A stretch of 64,000 bases of DNA from Eutrigla gurnardus (Eukaryota > Chordata > Actinopteri > Perciformes > Triglidae). The stretch spans positions 5,374,389-5,438,388 of the forward strand of contig OY741275.1 in the NCBI GenBank assembly GCA_963514095.1, given 5' to 3'. The position numbers and the translations under genes were made by a program. This document shows, one piece after another, positions 12,301-19,780 of this stretch. Each line of letters begins with the position of its first letter. The first letter of the stretch is position 1. The notes below the pieces were generated by a model, which saw only the letters and a list, made by a program, of their open reading frames with translations, was not told the DNA's origin and made no database searches.

Positions 12301-14697
12301 ACAATTGCCTCATTGGCTCTTCTCATATCCAGACACATTCTGATATCCTTATCAAGCTTTGGGAGTACCACCACTGGGTTTACCCAGGGGGTGGGGCCTT
12401 CGACACATTCTACAATGTCCATGTCCATCAGTTCTTTTATTTTTCTTTCTACAGCCTCCTGGAGGTTGTATGGTATGCGTCTAAGAGGCTGGGCCACAGG
12501 TTTCACTTTTGGGTCAATATGTAAGCTAATCTGTTTGGTGTTCAGCTTTCCCACTCCCTTGAACACATCAGGGTCCTGCTGCTGGACCAATCTGTGTGCT
12601 TTATTTCTATGACAGCTGAGGCATTTTCACCTATTTTCAGCACCCTAACTTCATGGCTGTCTTTTGTCCAAGGAGCGGTACACCCTTTCCTTTAATCACA
12701 ACGAATTCTGCCTGCTCAGCCCTGTAACCTATTGTGATTTCACACTTGATGCTCCTTTAACTGGCAGTGACTGACTTGATAAATATGAGTAGGCCTACAA
12801 GTTGTTCTGTTCTTTTATCAGATATGAACAGCATTTTATCTTTTCCGCTTTCAGTCTCTCCCATACATTTTCTCCCATCACATTACTTGTAGCACCAGAA
12901 TTCACGAACATTTTCAAGTCTATTCCCCCCACACAAAAGGTAAGTCTCTCAGACATCTTTTACAATAAATGCAAAATCTTTTTGTTCTAACTCAACAATG
13001 TTCACATTTTGTTTCTTTGATCCTATTCAGCGGCACAATTTTGAGAAGTGATCTTTTCCATTGCATTTGTGACATGTCTGTCCACGTGCAGGGTATTTGG
13101 GAACTTTTCCCATGTGATCAGAGTAACCACATCTGTAGTATTTTCCATCTGCTTTGGCAAATTCTTTGCCCCTCATTTTTCCTCTTGCTTTATACTTCCC
13201 TCCGTTTTGTGTGACATGATGAACCGTTTCTGTCTCCCTCCTGTCACCCGTCAGAGACATAGCTGTCATCGGTTAGTCCATGCCCCCCCTCCAGTAATTT
13301 TTTGCGCGTGTATTCTGATGTACACTTTCTTACTCAGAATTGCGTCTCTTATCTGGTTATCTGTATCTGCTTGGAAATCACGTCTCTTGCTGTTTGTCTC
13401 AGGCATGTAGAAAACTGTTGCACAGTCTCACCTTGTTTCTGACACAACTTGTGAAACGTCTGGAGGTCAAACGCTGTATTGACTCGTGGACCGAAGTATG
13501 TGTTCAGCGCTCCCACTGCAGCCATGTAGTCTGTTGCTACTCCTGTGCCTGCTAGAGTCTAAAATATATCCTGCACATCTGGTCCCGTGAGGTGCAAAAG
13601 TAGAGCCCTTCTTCTCTGTTTTGTGACATCTGTCGCATCATCGGTAATGATTAGTCCTTTACCATACACATATAACTCCAAAGAAGTCAGTCACCGGGTC
13701 CATCTTGGTCCTAGTGTAGCCGGGTCTGTGTAGCATGCAAACGGCTGAAGTCCTGACTTTTCCATATTAGTTGAAACTCAAGCTGTGTAGCTCTTTTCTT
13801 CAAAGTGCGACGTCCTCGTCACCATTGTTGTGTGCCTATCTTAATACTTAATTAGATAATGCCTCCTGAATTGAATCATGACATCAAGCTTCTGCTTTTA
13901 CCGACTTTGTCTAACCATGAACAGTTACATCTTCCCGCCTCCTGCCTATATCCATCTGTGTTCTTCCTACACACGTGGTCTAACCCAATACATGACACAT
14001 GTATACAGCGTAATTTATTGCTTTGTAGCTAAACGTATTCCTATAATAAATGTATACAGCCTTAGTTTATAGCTTTGTAGCTACACTTATTCCTGTATTT
14101 ATAACATGTATACAGGTCAGCAATATATGTATAATCCTGCTTTCATATGTCACATTTATTGTCTATGTATCATTGCTTGATATCTGCACCGTCAGGATTG
14201 CTTTGACAATACATGAACTCTATTCCCTGTGAGAACACTGAGCTCTAATAAAGTGCCCCTCCACGGCGCTGCGTTCAGGGAACCGCGGGCATGCTGCTGT
14301 CCGCGCGGATGAACACCTGAGATAGTGATAGATATTGGAACTAAAGTGAACTGATCCTTTATGCGGTCATTGAACCGCGGGGAGGTGAAAGACAAATAGG
14401 GTCAGACGAAACACAAACGGTAGCTCCACTGACCTGCAGTTGCTGCGTCGTTTGGAAATAGCCCTTCACAAACAGCCAGTTTAAGGTGCTCATGAAACTC
14501 GGTCCGCCTAACTCGTCCATGGTTTTCAGTTTGACGCTGTCGCCCATCACGGTACCGGTGCCGGTGCTGGTGGAGGACGCGACCCGGCGGCGGGCGTCCT
14601 CGGAATGGCCTGCACTCAGTCCGGCCGCCGCTCTCCGCAGCCCGCCGTGGTGACGGCTCCCTCGCAGACCGAGCTGCAGCACCGACTTCCTGAGCAT
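1..14697 (-). CDS. cyp27a1: CYP27-family mitochondrial cytochrome P450 (5' part of gene; gene span in window)
   Basis: Coding exons recognised at 14434-14697, 5956-6146 and 1145-1344; the rest of the gene lies left of position 1. Family knowledge: CYP27 enzymes are mitochondrial-matrix P450s fed by adrenodoxin. CYP27A is a sterol 26/27-hydroxylase of bile-acid synthesis that also hydroxylates vitamin D. Seen: a basic presequence starting MLRKSVLQLG, then KLKTMDELGGPS, the block YGPLWKSTYGPL, LIEQVLRQEGKHPVR and KWQRIRSILNPRMLKP, all in the order expected of CYP27. The introns are phase 0, phase 2 and phase 1, and all use GT-AG. Exon lengths of 191 and 200 bp fit the family. Heme-binding and I-helix motifs are outside the window. 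I favour CYP27A over CYP27B or CYP27C from the exon 2-3 wording; the paralogue number cannot be told. Introns 1 and 2 are swollen by transposons. Confidence 0.87.
270..336. repeat. fragment of dispersed fish repeat
   Basis: The motif GTATAGCGCTTTTCAAAGG followed by CTCAAAGACACTTTAC resembles a common teleost dispersed repeat. A weaker relative sits near 31782-31835 (CAGCACTTTTCAAGC, then AAAGTACTTTCC). Confidence 0.4.
341..388. repeat. (TA)n microsatellite
   Basis: About 24 uninterrupted AT dinucleotides in CYP27 intron 3. Confidence 0.97.
389..1144. other. CYP27 intron 3, no further feature seen
   Basis: AT-rich intron sequence. No coding potential or clear repeat boundary was recognised. 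Confidence 0.5.
1145..1344 (-). CDS. cyp27a1: CYP27-family P450, exon 3
   Basis: 200 bp, phase 2 to phase 1. The acceptor ends TTGTAG and the donor is GTCAGA. It encodes KWQRIRSILNPRMLKPKHVS (C-helix region with the conserved W..R pattern), then TNTINDVVTDFIHRV and VNDLTGELYKFAFEG. Intron 3 (1144 down to the window edge) carries a SINE and a TA microsatellite. The next exon is not in the window. Confidence 0.87.
1738..1862. repeat. purine-rich (GA-rich) tract
   Basis: Nearly pure A/G stretch of repeating GAAGAAG and GGAGGAA type in intron 2. The minus-strand open frame across it is low-complexity Leu/Ser and not a gene. Confidence 0.8.
1936..2004. repeat. 16-bp minisatellite, about four units
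   Basis: Tandem unit of the form CAGAACAGCAGGTCTC, later CTGAACAGCAGGTCTC, at 16-bp spacing. Confidence 0.9.
2267..2289. repeat. (CA)n microsatellite
   Basis: Short CA run in CYP27 intron 2. The rest of 2290-3438 shows no recognisable element. Confidence 0.9.
3447..4560 (+). mobile_element. hAT-superfamily DNA transposon, truncated copy with TTF-finger coding relic
   Basis: Ends are CACTGGCGAGCGG (left) and CCGCTCGCCACTG (right), i.e. a 13-bp terminal inverted repeat with one mismatch. The 8-bp sequence GTAGACAG is directly repeated at 3439-3446 and 4561-4568, the target-duplication length of hAT elements. At 1,114 bp it is far shorter than an autonomous hAT element (about 3-5 kb), so it is an internally deleted copy. 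It sits in CYP27 intron 2, opposite in coding sense to the gene. Confidence 0.88.
3829..4077 (+). pseudogene. N-terminus of hAT transposase (TTF-type zinc-finger region), truncated
   Basis: The open frame reads NINYIQALRSVPFLRRPFEE, then KAIISSGRPTPEVNITK, then FQASAYEKHKWLAS. The GRPTPE motif followed by F(Q/R)..WYE...WL marks the N-terminal TTF-finger region of fish hAT transposases. The expected finger cysteines and the whole catalytic and dimerisation domain are absent. No function is expected. Confidence 0.65.
4799..5033. repeat. foldback repeat (inverted arms of about 40 bp)
   Basis: The arm near 4799-4845 (ATTGTACCATGAATTACACA, then TGTTTGTCAATTT) returns inverted at about 4992-5033 (AATTGACAAACGTCATATGT, then AATTTATAGTACAATT). 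About 150 bp lies between. Likely the ends of a small unclassified MITE. Confidence 0.65.
5330..5945 (+). pseudogene. L2-type (CR1/L2 clade) LINE reverse-transcriptase relic
   Basis: The frame 5339-5845 carries the reverse-transcriptase core: FQSGFQCC...TTPLRVLNDI, then VLLLLNISSTFDSIQHHILI, then VPQGSILGTLLFSLYLLP, then the altered active site YVDD. It continues in another frame to about 5945 (LNPDKMGVLAIAP). Missing segments and a frameshift show it is dead. It lies in CYP27 intron 2 just left of exon 2, on the opposite strand. Confidence 0.8.
5956..6146 (-). CDS. cyp27a1: CYP27-family P450, exon 2
   Basis: 191 bp, phase 0 to phase 2. The acceptor is a pyrimidine tract ending CCACAG, and the donor is GTGAGT. 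It encodes the A-helix and beta-1 region: IEHSKIYGPLWKS, then VVVNVASAELIEQVLRQEG, then HPVRTDMPHWRSYREF, ending GPLTE with the last codon split across the intron. It joins exon 3 (Glu-Met-Gly-Ala-Lys-Trp) in frame. Confidence 0.88.
6706..6858 (-). repeat. gypsy LTR segment, left copy
   Basis: Direct repeat of 13853-14008, about 85-90% alike by eye: TGCCTCCTGAATTGAATCAT, then CATCTGTGTTCTTCCTACAC, ending ACCCAATACATGACA. Read as part of the 3' LTR of the minus-strand element. Flanking segments are rearranged compared with the right copy. Confidence 0.7.
6887..7449. mobile_element. MITE with TTAA target site (piggyBac/Kolobok-type ends)
   Basis: TTAA at 6887-6890 and 7446-7449 encloses inverted ends AGCTGTAGTCTACGATTT and AAATCGTAGACTAGAGCT, about 18 bp with one mismatch. 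563 bp including TTAA, no coding frame. The superfamily is inferred only from the TTAA duplication. It is inserted in the left LTR-like region of the gypsy element. Confidence 0.75.
7575..7950 (-). pseudogene. gypsy pol C-terminal end (after integrase), degenerate
   Basis: Minus-strand frames read MPMARPQRIKRAPERLGDFV near the end, and further upstream DKVVKFTTPFSATP, which continues in frame from 9840 once the L1 insertion is ignored. Stop codons interrupt the stretch. Confidence 0.6.
7970..9823 (+). mobile_element. 5'-truncated L1-clade LINE inserted into the gypsy element
   Basis: The 16-bp target duplication AAAAACTGTGTCTCCA lies at 7954-7969 and 9824-9839. The 3' end has AATAAA (9805-9810) and an A-tail, as expected of target-primed reverse transcription. 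Coding relic: TGQGCPLSPLLFALAIEPLA, then YADDLLLY at the reverse-transcriptase active site, then FKYLGVFITR, then LSLAGRVGLVKMVVLPKFLY. The frame is open from 7948 to 8643, then broken. Everything upstream of the active-site region is missing. Confidence 0.9.
7971..8643 (+). pseudogene. L1-clade reverse transcriptase C-terminal half (YADD intact)
   Basis: About 220 residues of continuous frame covering reverse-transcriptase motifs B to E (GCPLSPLLFALAI; YADDLLLY; GYKLNFGKSE; FKYLGVFI). A stop at 8641-8643 ends the frame; a second frame (8636-8989, PSFVQYYWAANIQKLLYW) continues the same protein, so a frameshift has occurred. A further piece lies near 9254-9478. Not functional. Confidence 0.82.
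9840..10430 (-). pseudogene. gypsy RNase H/integrase region, degenerate
   Basis: Minus strand: HESDAYVKFVAVSATPKALT, then HVEVRKAITNGHFKNCKPYA and YIVLRGSRIVLPQ (integrase N-terminal, HHCC-adjacent region). Nearer 9840-10100 are ATTGKSPAEL and KVDIGDTVFIQQDK (integrase C-terminal). Several stops; the catalytic core is largely lost. Confidence 0.65.
10640..11007 (-). pseudogene. gypsy reverse transcriptase, second half
   Basis: Minus strand: ITTIAVHTGVYRYKRLIFAL just left of the hAT insertion, then ISDDVLVHAP (the Ty3/gypsy .(S/V)DD active-site motif), then CGLNPEKCQFNIDRLIFMGI and GPTEERVRAVIEAREPEN. A deletion of about 25 codons and stops lie between the first two blocks. Confidence 0.75.
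11008..12175 (+). mobile_element. hAT-superfamily DNA transposon (BED-finger type), internally deleted
   Basis: Begins TAGGGTTGGGCACCG and ends CGATGCCCAACCCTA (terminal inverted repeat). The 8-bp duplication CTCGTGAC lies at 11000-11007 and 12176-12183. Subterminal regions are rich in GGAACCGGTTCC- and GGAATCGGAATC-like repeats, possible transposase-binding sites. It sits within the gypsy reverse-transcriptase coding region; ignoring the insert and one copy of the duplication restores a continuous gypsy frame. 1,168 bp, so most of the transposase is gone. Confidence 0.92.
11236..11410 (+). pseudogene. BED zinc-finger exon of hAT transposase
   Basis: The frame starts MESVSRRSKVWLQNN and carries a BED-type finger: aromatic SKVW lead, ECTCDKIILC with CxC/C spacing, then TTDMKKHLLRVHG giving the H...H pair. 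BED fingers are the N-terminal DNA-binding domain of many hAT transposases. The protein then runs into a Leu/Arg-rich tail of doubtful reality. No catalytic domain follows before the element ends. Confidence 0.65.
12183..12590 (-). pseudogene. gypsy reverse transcriptase, first half
   Basis: Minus strand open frame with PDVFKGVGKLN, then PVAQPLRRIPYNLQEAVERK, then DIVECVEGPTPWVNPVVVLP, then IRMCLDMRRANEAIVREWYP and FSKLDLKWGCHQLELTPESR: motifs 0, 1, 2 and A (LDL) of Ty3/gypsy reverse transcriptase. The frame is well preserved here. Confidence 0.88.
13027..13770 (-). pseudogene. gypsy gag with CCHC zinc knuckle
   Basis: Minus strand: nucleocapsid part CHKCNGKDHFSKLC, a canonical CX2CX4HX4C knuckle, preceded by YYRCGYSDHMGK, a damaged second knuckle. 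Further upstream (to about 13770) are capsid-like pieces RRRALLLHLTGPDVQDIF and VNTAFDLQTFHKLCQKQGET, broken by stops and frameshifts. Confidence 0.75.
13827..14120 (-). repeat. gypsy LTR, right (5') copy
   Basis: Starts TGTTGTGTGCC immediately right of a minus-strand ATGGTGACGAGGACG, a plausible primer-binding region. It contains the 13853-14008 block shared with 6706-6858 and then internal TGTATACAG...TTTGTAGCT repeats. The outer limit is unclear (14010-14240). Confidence 0.55.
14434..14697 (-). CDS. cyp27a1: CYP27-family P450, exon 1 (mitochondrial presequence)
   Basis: 88 codons. The ATG at 14697 is chosen because an A sits at -3 and the protein then opens with an Arg/Ser/Ala-rich, acid-poor stretch typical of a mitochondrial import signal. 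An in-frame upstream ATG at 14805 would add 36 residues that look like 5' UTR. After the presequence come TMDELGGPSFMSTLNWLF and VKGYFQTTQQLQ, the usual lead into the P450 fold. The exon ends at a complete codon (phase 0) before the donor GTCAGT. It is CpG-rich compared with its surroundings. Confidence 0.85.
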
Positions 14698-15302
14698 TTT
14701 AACCGCGACAACGGTCTGTTTCTCCGCGGTGTCTGGGATCCACGGACCCCGTCTGCTGCTAATATGGCTCCGTGTGCGACCGCCTATTAAGCCAGCCTCC
14801 GACACGACTGTGGACTTTGATAGGCCACCGCATCATAAACTGGACTCATGGTTAACTCGCAAACACGGCCGATATAGGCGATATAGGCGATATAGCGGTC
14901 AACGTGACCAACAACTAATATGAAGACAATAACAGGATTCAACCTTACCTCCACACACCTTCTGTGCTCAGTTTGACCTTATTCTGTTTCGTTATGTGTC
15001 AATGAACACTGGAGTGTTGGCATTTCAGGGTTAAACAGTTCAGTTTATTGTTTTATTTTAACACTAATTTAAATGGTGTTCAGTGTTAATCTGCAGAGAT
15101 GTCATTTAAGTGTAAGTGATTTCACTTGATGGCTTTGTTTTCTTCTTATGCAGTTCTAGTTCAATTAATTTAAATGCATTGAAATAAAAAATAAAACGAT
15201 GCTGTGAACTGTATGAAAATTTAAAGAAATACAGAAAATGACAAAGCCTCGTTTGTTGCCAGGACTGAACGGTGAGGTGTACCAGCTAGCTAAGAATGTG
15301 CA
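14698..15302. promoter_or_regulatory. CYP27 upstream region (5' UTR/promoter, limits unknown)
   Basis: The first 120 bp upstream of the start codon are GC-rich. No clear TATA box was seen. A three-fold GATATAGGC repeat lies at 14869-14897, and the rest is AT-rich with no element recognised. Confidence 0.4.
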
Positions 15303-15510
15303 ACTAAACCCATCCACCCATCCTTCCATCCATTGTCTACCGCTCATCCTGTATTCAGGGTCGCGGGGGGGTTGGAGCCGATCCCAGCTGTCATTGGGCG
15401 AAGGCAGGGTACACCCTGGACAGGACGCCAGTCTATCACAGGGAGACATGTAGAGACAAACAACCATTCACCCTCACATTCACACCTACGGGTCATTTAG
15501 AGTCATCAAT
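15303..15510 (-). repeat. SINE copy 2, tail part (split by Tc1-type insertion)
   Basis: Same family as 1-240. Contains CCATCCACCCATCCTTCCAT at the tail end, then CAGGGTCGCGGGGGG and CACCCTGGACAGGACG, reaching GAGTCATCAAT where the insertion begins. The remaining part resumes at 17497. Confidence 0.88.
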
Positions 15511-15512
15511 TA

Positions 15513-15537
15513 CAGTTTTTTACGATTGAATAAACAC
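15513..15537 (+). repeat. left terminal inverted repeat of Tc1/mariner element
   Basis: 25 bp identical, inverted, to 17470-17494. Confidence 0.95.
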
Positions 15538-16089
15538 AATTTTGATTGTTTTGTTTTGTTTAGCAAAACCCAACACACGAATAGCACAACCACATACCCA
15601 ATTAGCAAAACACCTTAACTCCTTTGCAAAATGAACCACTCTTGTAAAAACTATACACCAACTTATCAAAACCATATTTTTTTACCATATGAAACACACA
15701 CGTTGCATATGACTTAACTCTGTTTGCACCAGTTACACTCTGCTGTTGAAAACCTTAAACACTTTCGGCTAATTCTGCTTCTAAGTGCATAGAGTAGTAT
15801 GCGAAGCACACAGTGAATTTGCAAAACATCGCTCGGATTTGCACAACTGTAAACACAATGTCTGCTTACACTTTTTGCAAAACAATACACACAGTGAACA
15901 CTTGTATGCATTACTGTAGACACCACACAGGACACAAGACTAATGCTGTTGACAATGTTATTTATTTTTTTCCATATACTCAAGCCAACATGGTGAAAAA
16001 AAAAACATTTCCCAGTTTTCATGAACATAACATTTTATCCTGTACCAAAAAAGAACCCCCCCAAAAAAGAAAACACAGCACATAAATTG

Positions 16090-17119
16090 CTACTGTTGGT
16101 CTCTTCTCCTAGCTGGATCTGGCCAGAGAATTCCATCCACATCACAGGCGATATCCTCATTTGCAAGACAGCGGGGAAAGAATCGCCGTGCATGCCGTAT
16201 CCACCCCTGTATGGCTTCCCCTCCTTCTGACCTTTGAGAGGTTGAACCCCGCCTCGTCTATGTAGATGAACTCATGCTGAATGGCCTCAGCATCCATTTG
16301 TAAAACTCTCTAAAATACAGTGAAAGACAAGATTGTGTAGTTCAGCATAGATTTAGTGTACAGTACATTTACATGTAAAAAAAGGTTATGTGTGCAGTAT
16401 GCAACATCAGAGTGCTAAAGTGAACAATACATACCTCCACATACTCATGCCGCAGCTGTTTGACCCTCTCTGAGTTCCTCTCAAAAGGCACTCGGTACAA
16501 CTGTTTCATTTGTACCTGGTGTGCCTTCAGGATACGAGCTATGGTGGACAGAGAGACCTGATTCACATTATGAAAGATGATTTGGTCTTCAATAATTTTG
16601 GCCTGGATTTCACGAAGCCTGATGGCATTATTTGCCAAAACCATATTCACAATCTCCCTCTCCTGCAGTGGTGTGAAAATGGGAGCCCTTCCTCCTCGTT
16701 GTACGCGACCCTCAATCCTATGTAGAACAAAATACATGTAACCTACTGTAAAATGTCACAGGAAGGGGTATCAAAAGTGCTGATATGGGGTGCATACAGT
16801 AAGAAGCTGTAAACAGGTAATTTTTTTACCTGTTTTCCAGTCTGAATGCCCTTATGACAGATGCCACGGTGAATCTGCTGAGATTTAGCTGGACTCTCAG
16901 TCCAGCCTCCCTCAGCGTCAATCCATGGTTCACAACATGGTCCACAAGAGTTGCGCGAATTTCATTGCTTAAAGTTGGACCTCTTCTCCTTTGAGCTTCA
17001 CCTACTCCTGCTTGAGGTCTTCCTCTTCCTCTTCCTCGGCCACGGCCTCTGCCTCCTTCTTCTCCTCCTTCTCCGATTCCCCCTCTCATCCTCACTCTTC
17101 CTCTTCCTCTTCCTTCCAT
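16090..17119 (-). pseudogene. three-exon Tc1/mariner-type transposase, core deleted
   Basis: Exon 1 (17119-16830) opens MEGRGRGRVRMRGG, an Arg/Gly-rich lead, then an HTH (GPTLSNEIRATLVDHVVNHG, then LTLREAGLRV). It ends at the donor GTAAAA in mid-codon. Exon 2 (16717-16435) has IEGRVQRGGRAPIFTPLQER and STIARILKAHQVQMKQLY, the second HTH. Exon 3 (from 16309) gives EFIYIDEAGFNLSKVRRRG, with the first catalytic Asp in YIDEAGF. Near 16226 the frame jumps to the C-terminus (GWIRHARRFFPRCLA, stop at 16090-16092). The second Asp and the third acidic residue are missing. Introns of 112 and 125 bp have GT-AG ends. Confidence 0.8.
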
Positions 17120-17469
17120 TTTGGTTAAGCTTGGTGAACTCACCTGCTGCATTTTTATAGTGCTTAAACCTGATTGGTGTGTCTACAATTAAGCAATCTT
17201 GTGTTTGCACACCTGATGGCAGTGTTCAATCAACTGGCTCATAGGTGTGGTAATTTGACAGTCAGTGCTTTAGAATTGCAAGGAAGTGACATCTTGATAT
17301 ACTTCTGTGTCTAATGCATAGACGTGTGTGTTAGTGTTTCAAATCACGGTGTGTATTGTTTTGCACAAAGTGTGAACGGACTCATTGTGCTTACAGTGGT
17401 GCAAATCTGGGGCCAAGTTTTGCTCCTTGAGTGTAAGGTTTTGATAATTGGGCAACACTTTAGATTTTA

Positions 17470-17494
17470 GTGTTTATTCAATCGTAAAAAACTG
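17470..17494 (-). repeat. right terminal inverted repeat of Tc1/mariner element
   Basis: 25 bp identical, inverted, to 15513-15537; followed by the TA duplication and the resumed SINE. Confidence 0.95.
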
Positions 17495-17496
17495 TA

Positions 17497-17664
17497 ACCT
17501 ATCCCCATCCTGCATGTGGGAGGAAGCTGGAGAACCCGGAGAGAACCCACGCTTACATGGGGATAACATGCAAACTCCACACAGAAGGAACCCGGGGCCG
17601 ACCCGGGAATCGAACCCTTGCTGTGAGGCGAGAGTGCTACCCACTACACCACCGTGCAGCCCTG
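17497..17664 (-). repeat. SINE copy 2, tRNA-like head part
   Basis: Continues ACCTATCCCCATCCTGCATG exactly where copy 1 (positions 55-75) runs without a break. Ends in the head with CGGGAATCGAACCC (inverted B box) and CACTACACCACCGTGCAGCC. A short deletion removes part of the head compared with copy 1. Confidence 0.88.
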
Positions 17665-17783
17665 CAACTAAACCTGTACCCAATATTATCAACAACAGTT
17701 GTACAATAATTTACAAACAATCTTAGTGATTAAAATAAAAACGTTTTTTTCACTGTGAAATCTGGTATATGCTGGAAACAGAC

Positions 17784-17970
17784 GGCAACCTCCGGTTCTA
17801 AAAAGTGCAGCCAAAGCTCAAGTGGTTTAAACTTGCATTCTCTCTGCTGGCCATCAGGAGGCGACTTCTCCGTCTGAAGTCTGGTTGGCTGCCCCCTGAT
17901 GACCAGTAGAGAGAATGCAAGTTTAAGCCACTATAAACAGCGCAGGCTTGACTTCTCCGAACTGGAGGTC
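17784..17970. repeat. foldback repeat with 42-bp arms
   Basis: Arms 17821-17862 and 17891-17932 (TTAAACTTGCATTCTCTCT core) are inverted copies with about four mismatches and a 28-nt loop. Weaker inverted similarity extends out to about 17784 and 17970 (ACCTCCGGTTC versus its inverted relative). A related fragment lies at 20138-20170. Common teleost small foldback element. Confidence 0.8.
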
Positions 17971-18439
17971 GTGACTGCTTATGACTAACATCTCTATGGG
18001 CGATTGCACCAAAAGCATGAGTTTCGTCCTCAACGGAGAGGAAGGGGGCTAAACTCCGTGTAGACACCCAAAATGTGTCATCAATCATGGCCGAAATAAC
18101 CACTATGATCTGTACATGTTGAAGTCCCAGATCTCAGCATGAATACGGCAGAGACCTTGTTTTTGGGATCCAGCAGGGTCAACAGCCGCATCCTCCTCGC
18201 TGTTTGGTCTGGTTTCTGATGTGAAGCTGTTACCGAAGTAAGCTTCCATAGTTCAAGGTCAACTTTTCAGCCAAGTACTAAAGTCATCTTAATAGTAGTC
18301 ATTGGTAGCGACGCAGTGGTAGAGGCCTGTCGATCATAAGGTAGCCCCGCCCTAAAGCATCCCCTGCTTTCTGGTCTATTTGACTCTAAATTATTACATT
18401 ACTAAATGAACATCACGCTGTATTGAAGACTTGAAACTA

Positions 18440-18640
18440 GAGATTAATCAAGATTAATAACAGCACATGTGAAACAGGGACGAGAGGCAAACAAAAACAG
18501 GAAGTAAAGCAAACAACACAGCAATAAAACAGGAAGTAAAAAACACAAGACACAGAAATCACAAATATTAACAGGAAATAAAAGCAGCACAGAGAACCAG
18601 GAGAGAACCCAAACTGACACAGGGAGAACATGCACTCCTC
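18440..18640. repeat. A-rich imperfect repeat plus SINE scrap
   Basis: Repeated ACAGGAAGTAAA motifs at about 18510-18600, then GAGAACCCAAACTGACACAG and GGAGAACATGCA, which is the SINE body. Open frames here are low complexity. Confidence 0.5.
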
Positions 18641-19269
18641 ATATATTATTATCAAATATTCACTTGCAGTGTGTCAAGTCTGAGTCACTGTGGACTGTCT
18701 GCGTTACTTTGCAATAAACTAAGGAGATGAATAAAGTATCTTCTATTTTATAGAAATATATCTAAGCAACACATTCATTCAATAGAATATTATAAACCTA
18801 TTCATTTATGCATATCACCTGAAGTTACCCTGGGGATGTTGAACGGGCTTTGTCTCACAGACCTCTGGAGGATGCCACACTAGAGTCAGCATGTAGCCCG
18901 GAGGTCAGTCAGTCATTTCTAGGGTTTGAGGGCGTTCCGGGCTCCAGTTGCAGGACACCAAACGTAAACAATAACCAAGGGATTGTTCCTTTGCCAAGAA
19001 TACACACAAGCTAACCTCTAGCCGTGCAGCCTCCACATTGTTTTTGGTGTTTTTAAACTTCTGGCTGTTTCACTATTTTCTCATGTTTCTTGTGTCTAAC
19101 TGACCAATAACAACCATTTCTGACGTTGGTCCAGTTGGGAGGGAGAGCGCAGCAGGCAGCAGCCGCTCACAGGCTGCAACATTATCTACACAAGGACATC
19201 CACTTAAAAGTGCTTGTTTGTAAATGACAGGCTCAGATGTTATCATAATTACCCGACAACATTGAAAGA
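18641..19269. other. spacer, no feature recognised
   Basis: No convincing coding region or bounded repeat. Confidence 0.4.
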
Positions 19270-19780
19270 GTCTCTCTGAGGGAGAAGTTTAGGTTTAAGA
19301 GCAGCGGACCTTGAGACGATCATCTTCCATGGCCGAGCATCCAGACAGACCTGACGGACCAAATGACTCAACTGCCCCAGGAGGATAGCAGAGATAGAAG
19401 CTAAGCTAACTCATCTAGCACCTAAGGCTCCTCCACTACCCAGAATGCTCCTGTCTGATGTTTGGTTGCATGAAAATAAGATGGATGAAAAAAGACTTTC
19501 GGCAAAGCCAGCAACGAGCGTCACTGACTGTTGGTCCCAGATCTTCCATAGAATGGTCCATCGTGGATTCATCCCAGATCAGGCTGAACTTGACATGCGG
19601 CCCTCAGGACCGAGGACGGGTCTCTGGTGGGACAACAAGAGGTGGACTCTGTGTTTACATGGATGATGCTTGGTTCTCAAACACAGTCAGAGTTGATGGC
19701 CATGTTGTCTGCCCGGAAAGTTGATTTGTTGCTGCTGTTTACATTCCTTCTGATGCTAATTCAAAGAATTATTTTCGTTG
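19270..19780 (+). pseudogene. LINE endonuclease (APE-type) relic
   Basis: Degenerate frames read MLLSDVWLHENKMD, and 150 bp later TTRGGLCVYMDDAWFSNTV, resembling the ET(W)L and GGLC(V/I)Y(I)...W(C) motifs of apurinic-type endonucleases in fish LINEs. Stops and frameshifts throughout. Clade not assigned. Confidence 0.55.

Larger units (their letters stand above)
6700..14240 (-). mobile_element. degenerate Ty3/gypsy LTR retrotransposon filling CYP27 intron 1
   Basis: Minus-strand order from high to low coordinate is LTR-like repeat (about 13827 up to 14120-14240), gag with CCHC knuckle, reverse transcriptase, RNase H/integrase region, 3' coding end near 7575, purine tract near 7510, then an LTR-like repeat from about 7500 down to 6700. 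A block of about 150 bp (6706-6858 and 13853-14008, both containing TGCCTCCTGAATTGAATCAT) is directly repeated at the two ends. Both outer LTR limits are uncertain. It is interrupted by an L1 (7970-9823), an hAT element (11008-12175) and a MITE (6887-7449). Many stops and deletions; inactive. Confidence 0.8.
15513..17494 (-). mobile_element. Tc1/mariner-superfamily transposon (1,982 bp), internally deleted, nested in a SINE
   Basis: Perfect 25-bp terminal inverted repeats at 15513-15537 and 17470-17494 (beginning CAGTTTTTTACGATTGAATA), flanked by TA at 15511-15512 and 17495-17496. The CAG start and the TA duplication fit Tc1/mariner. It contains a spliced transposase gene on the minus strand whose catalytic core is deleted, so it is non-autonomous although both ends look intact. 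Confidence 0.93.

Noticed and set aside
14698..14805. Upstream in-frame ATG for the CYP27 exon 1 (at 14805)
   Set aside because: The downstream ATG at 14697 has a better context and gives a typical mitochondrial presequence; the extension looks like 5' UTR.
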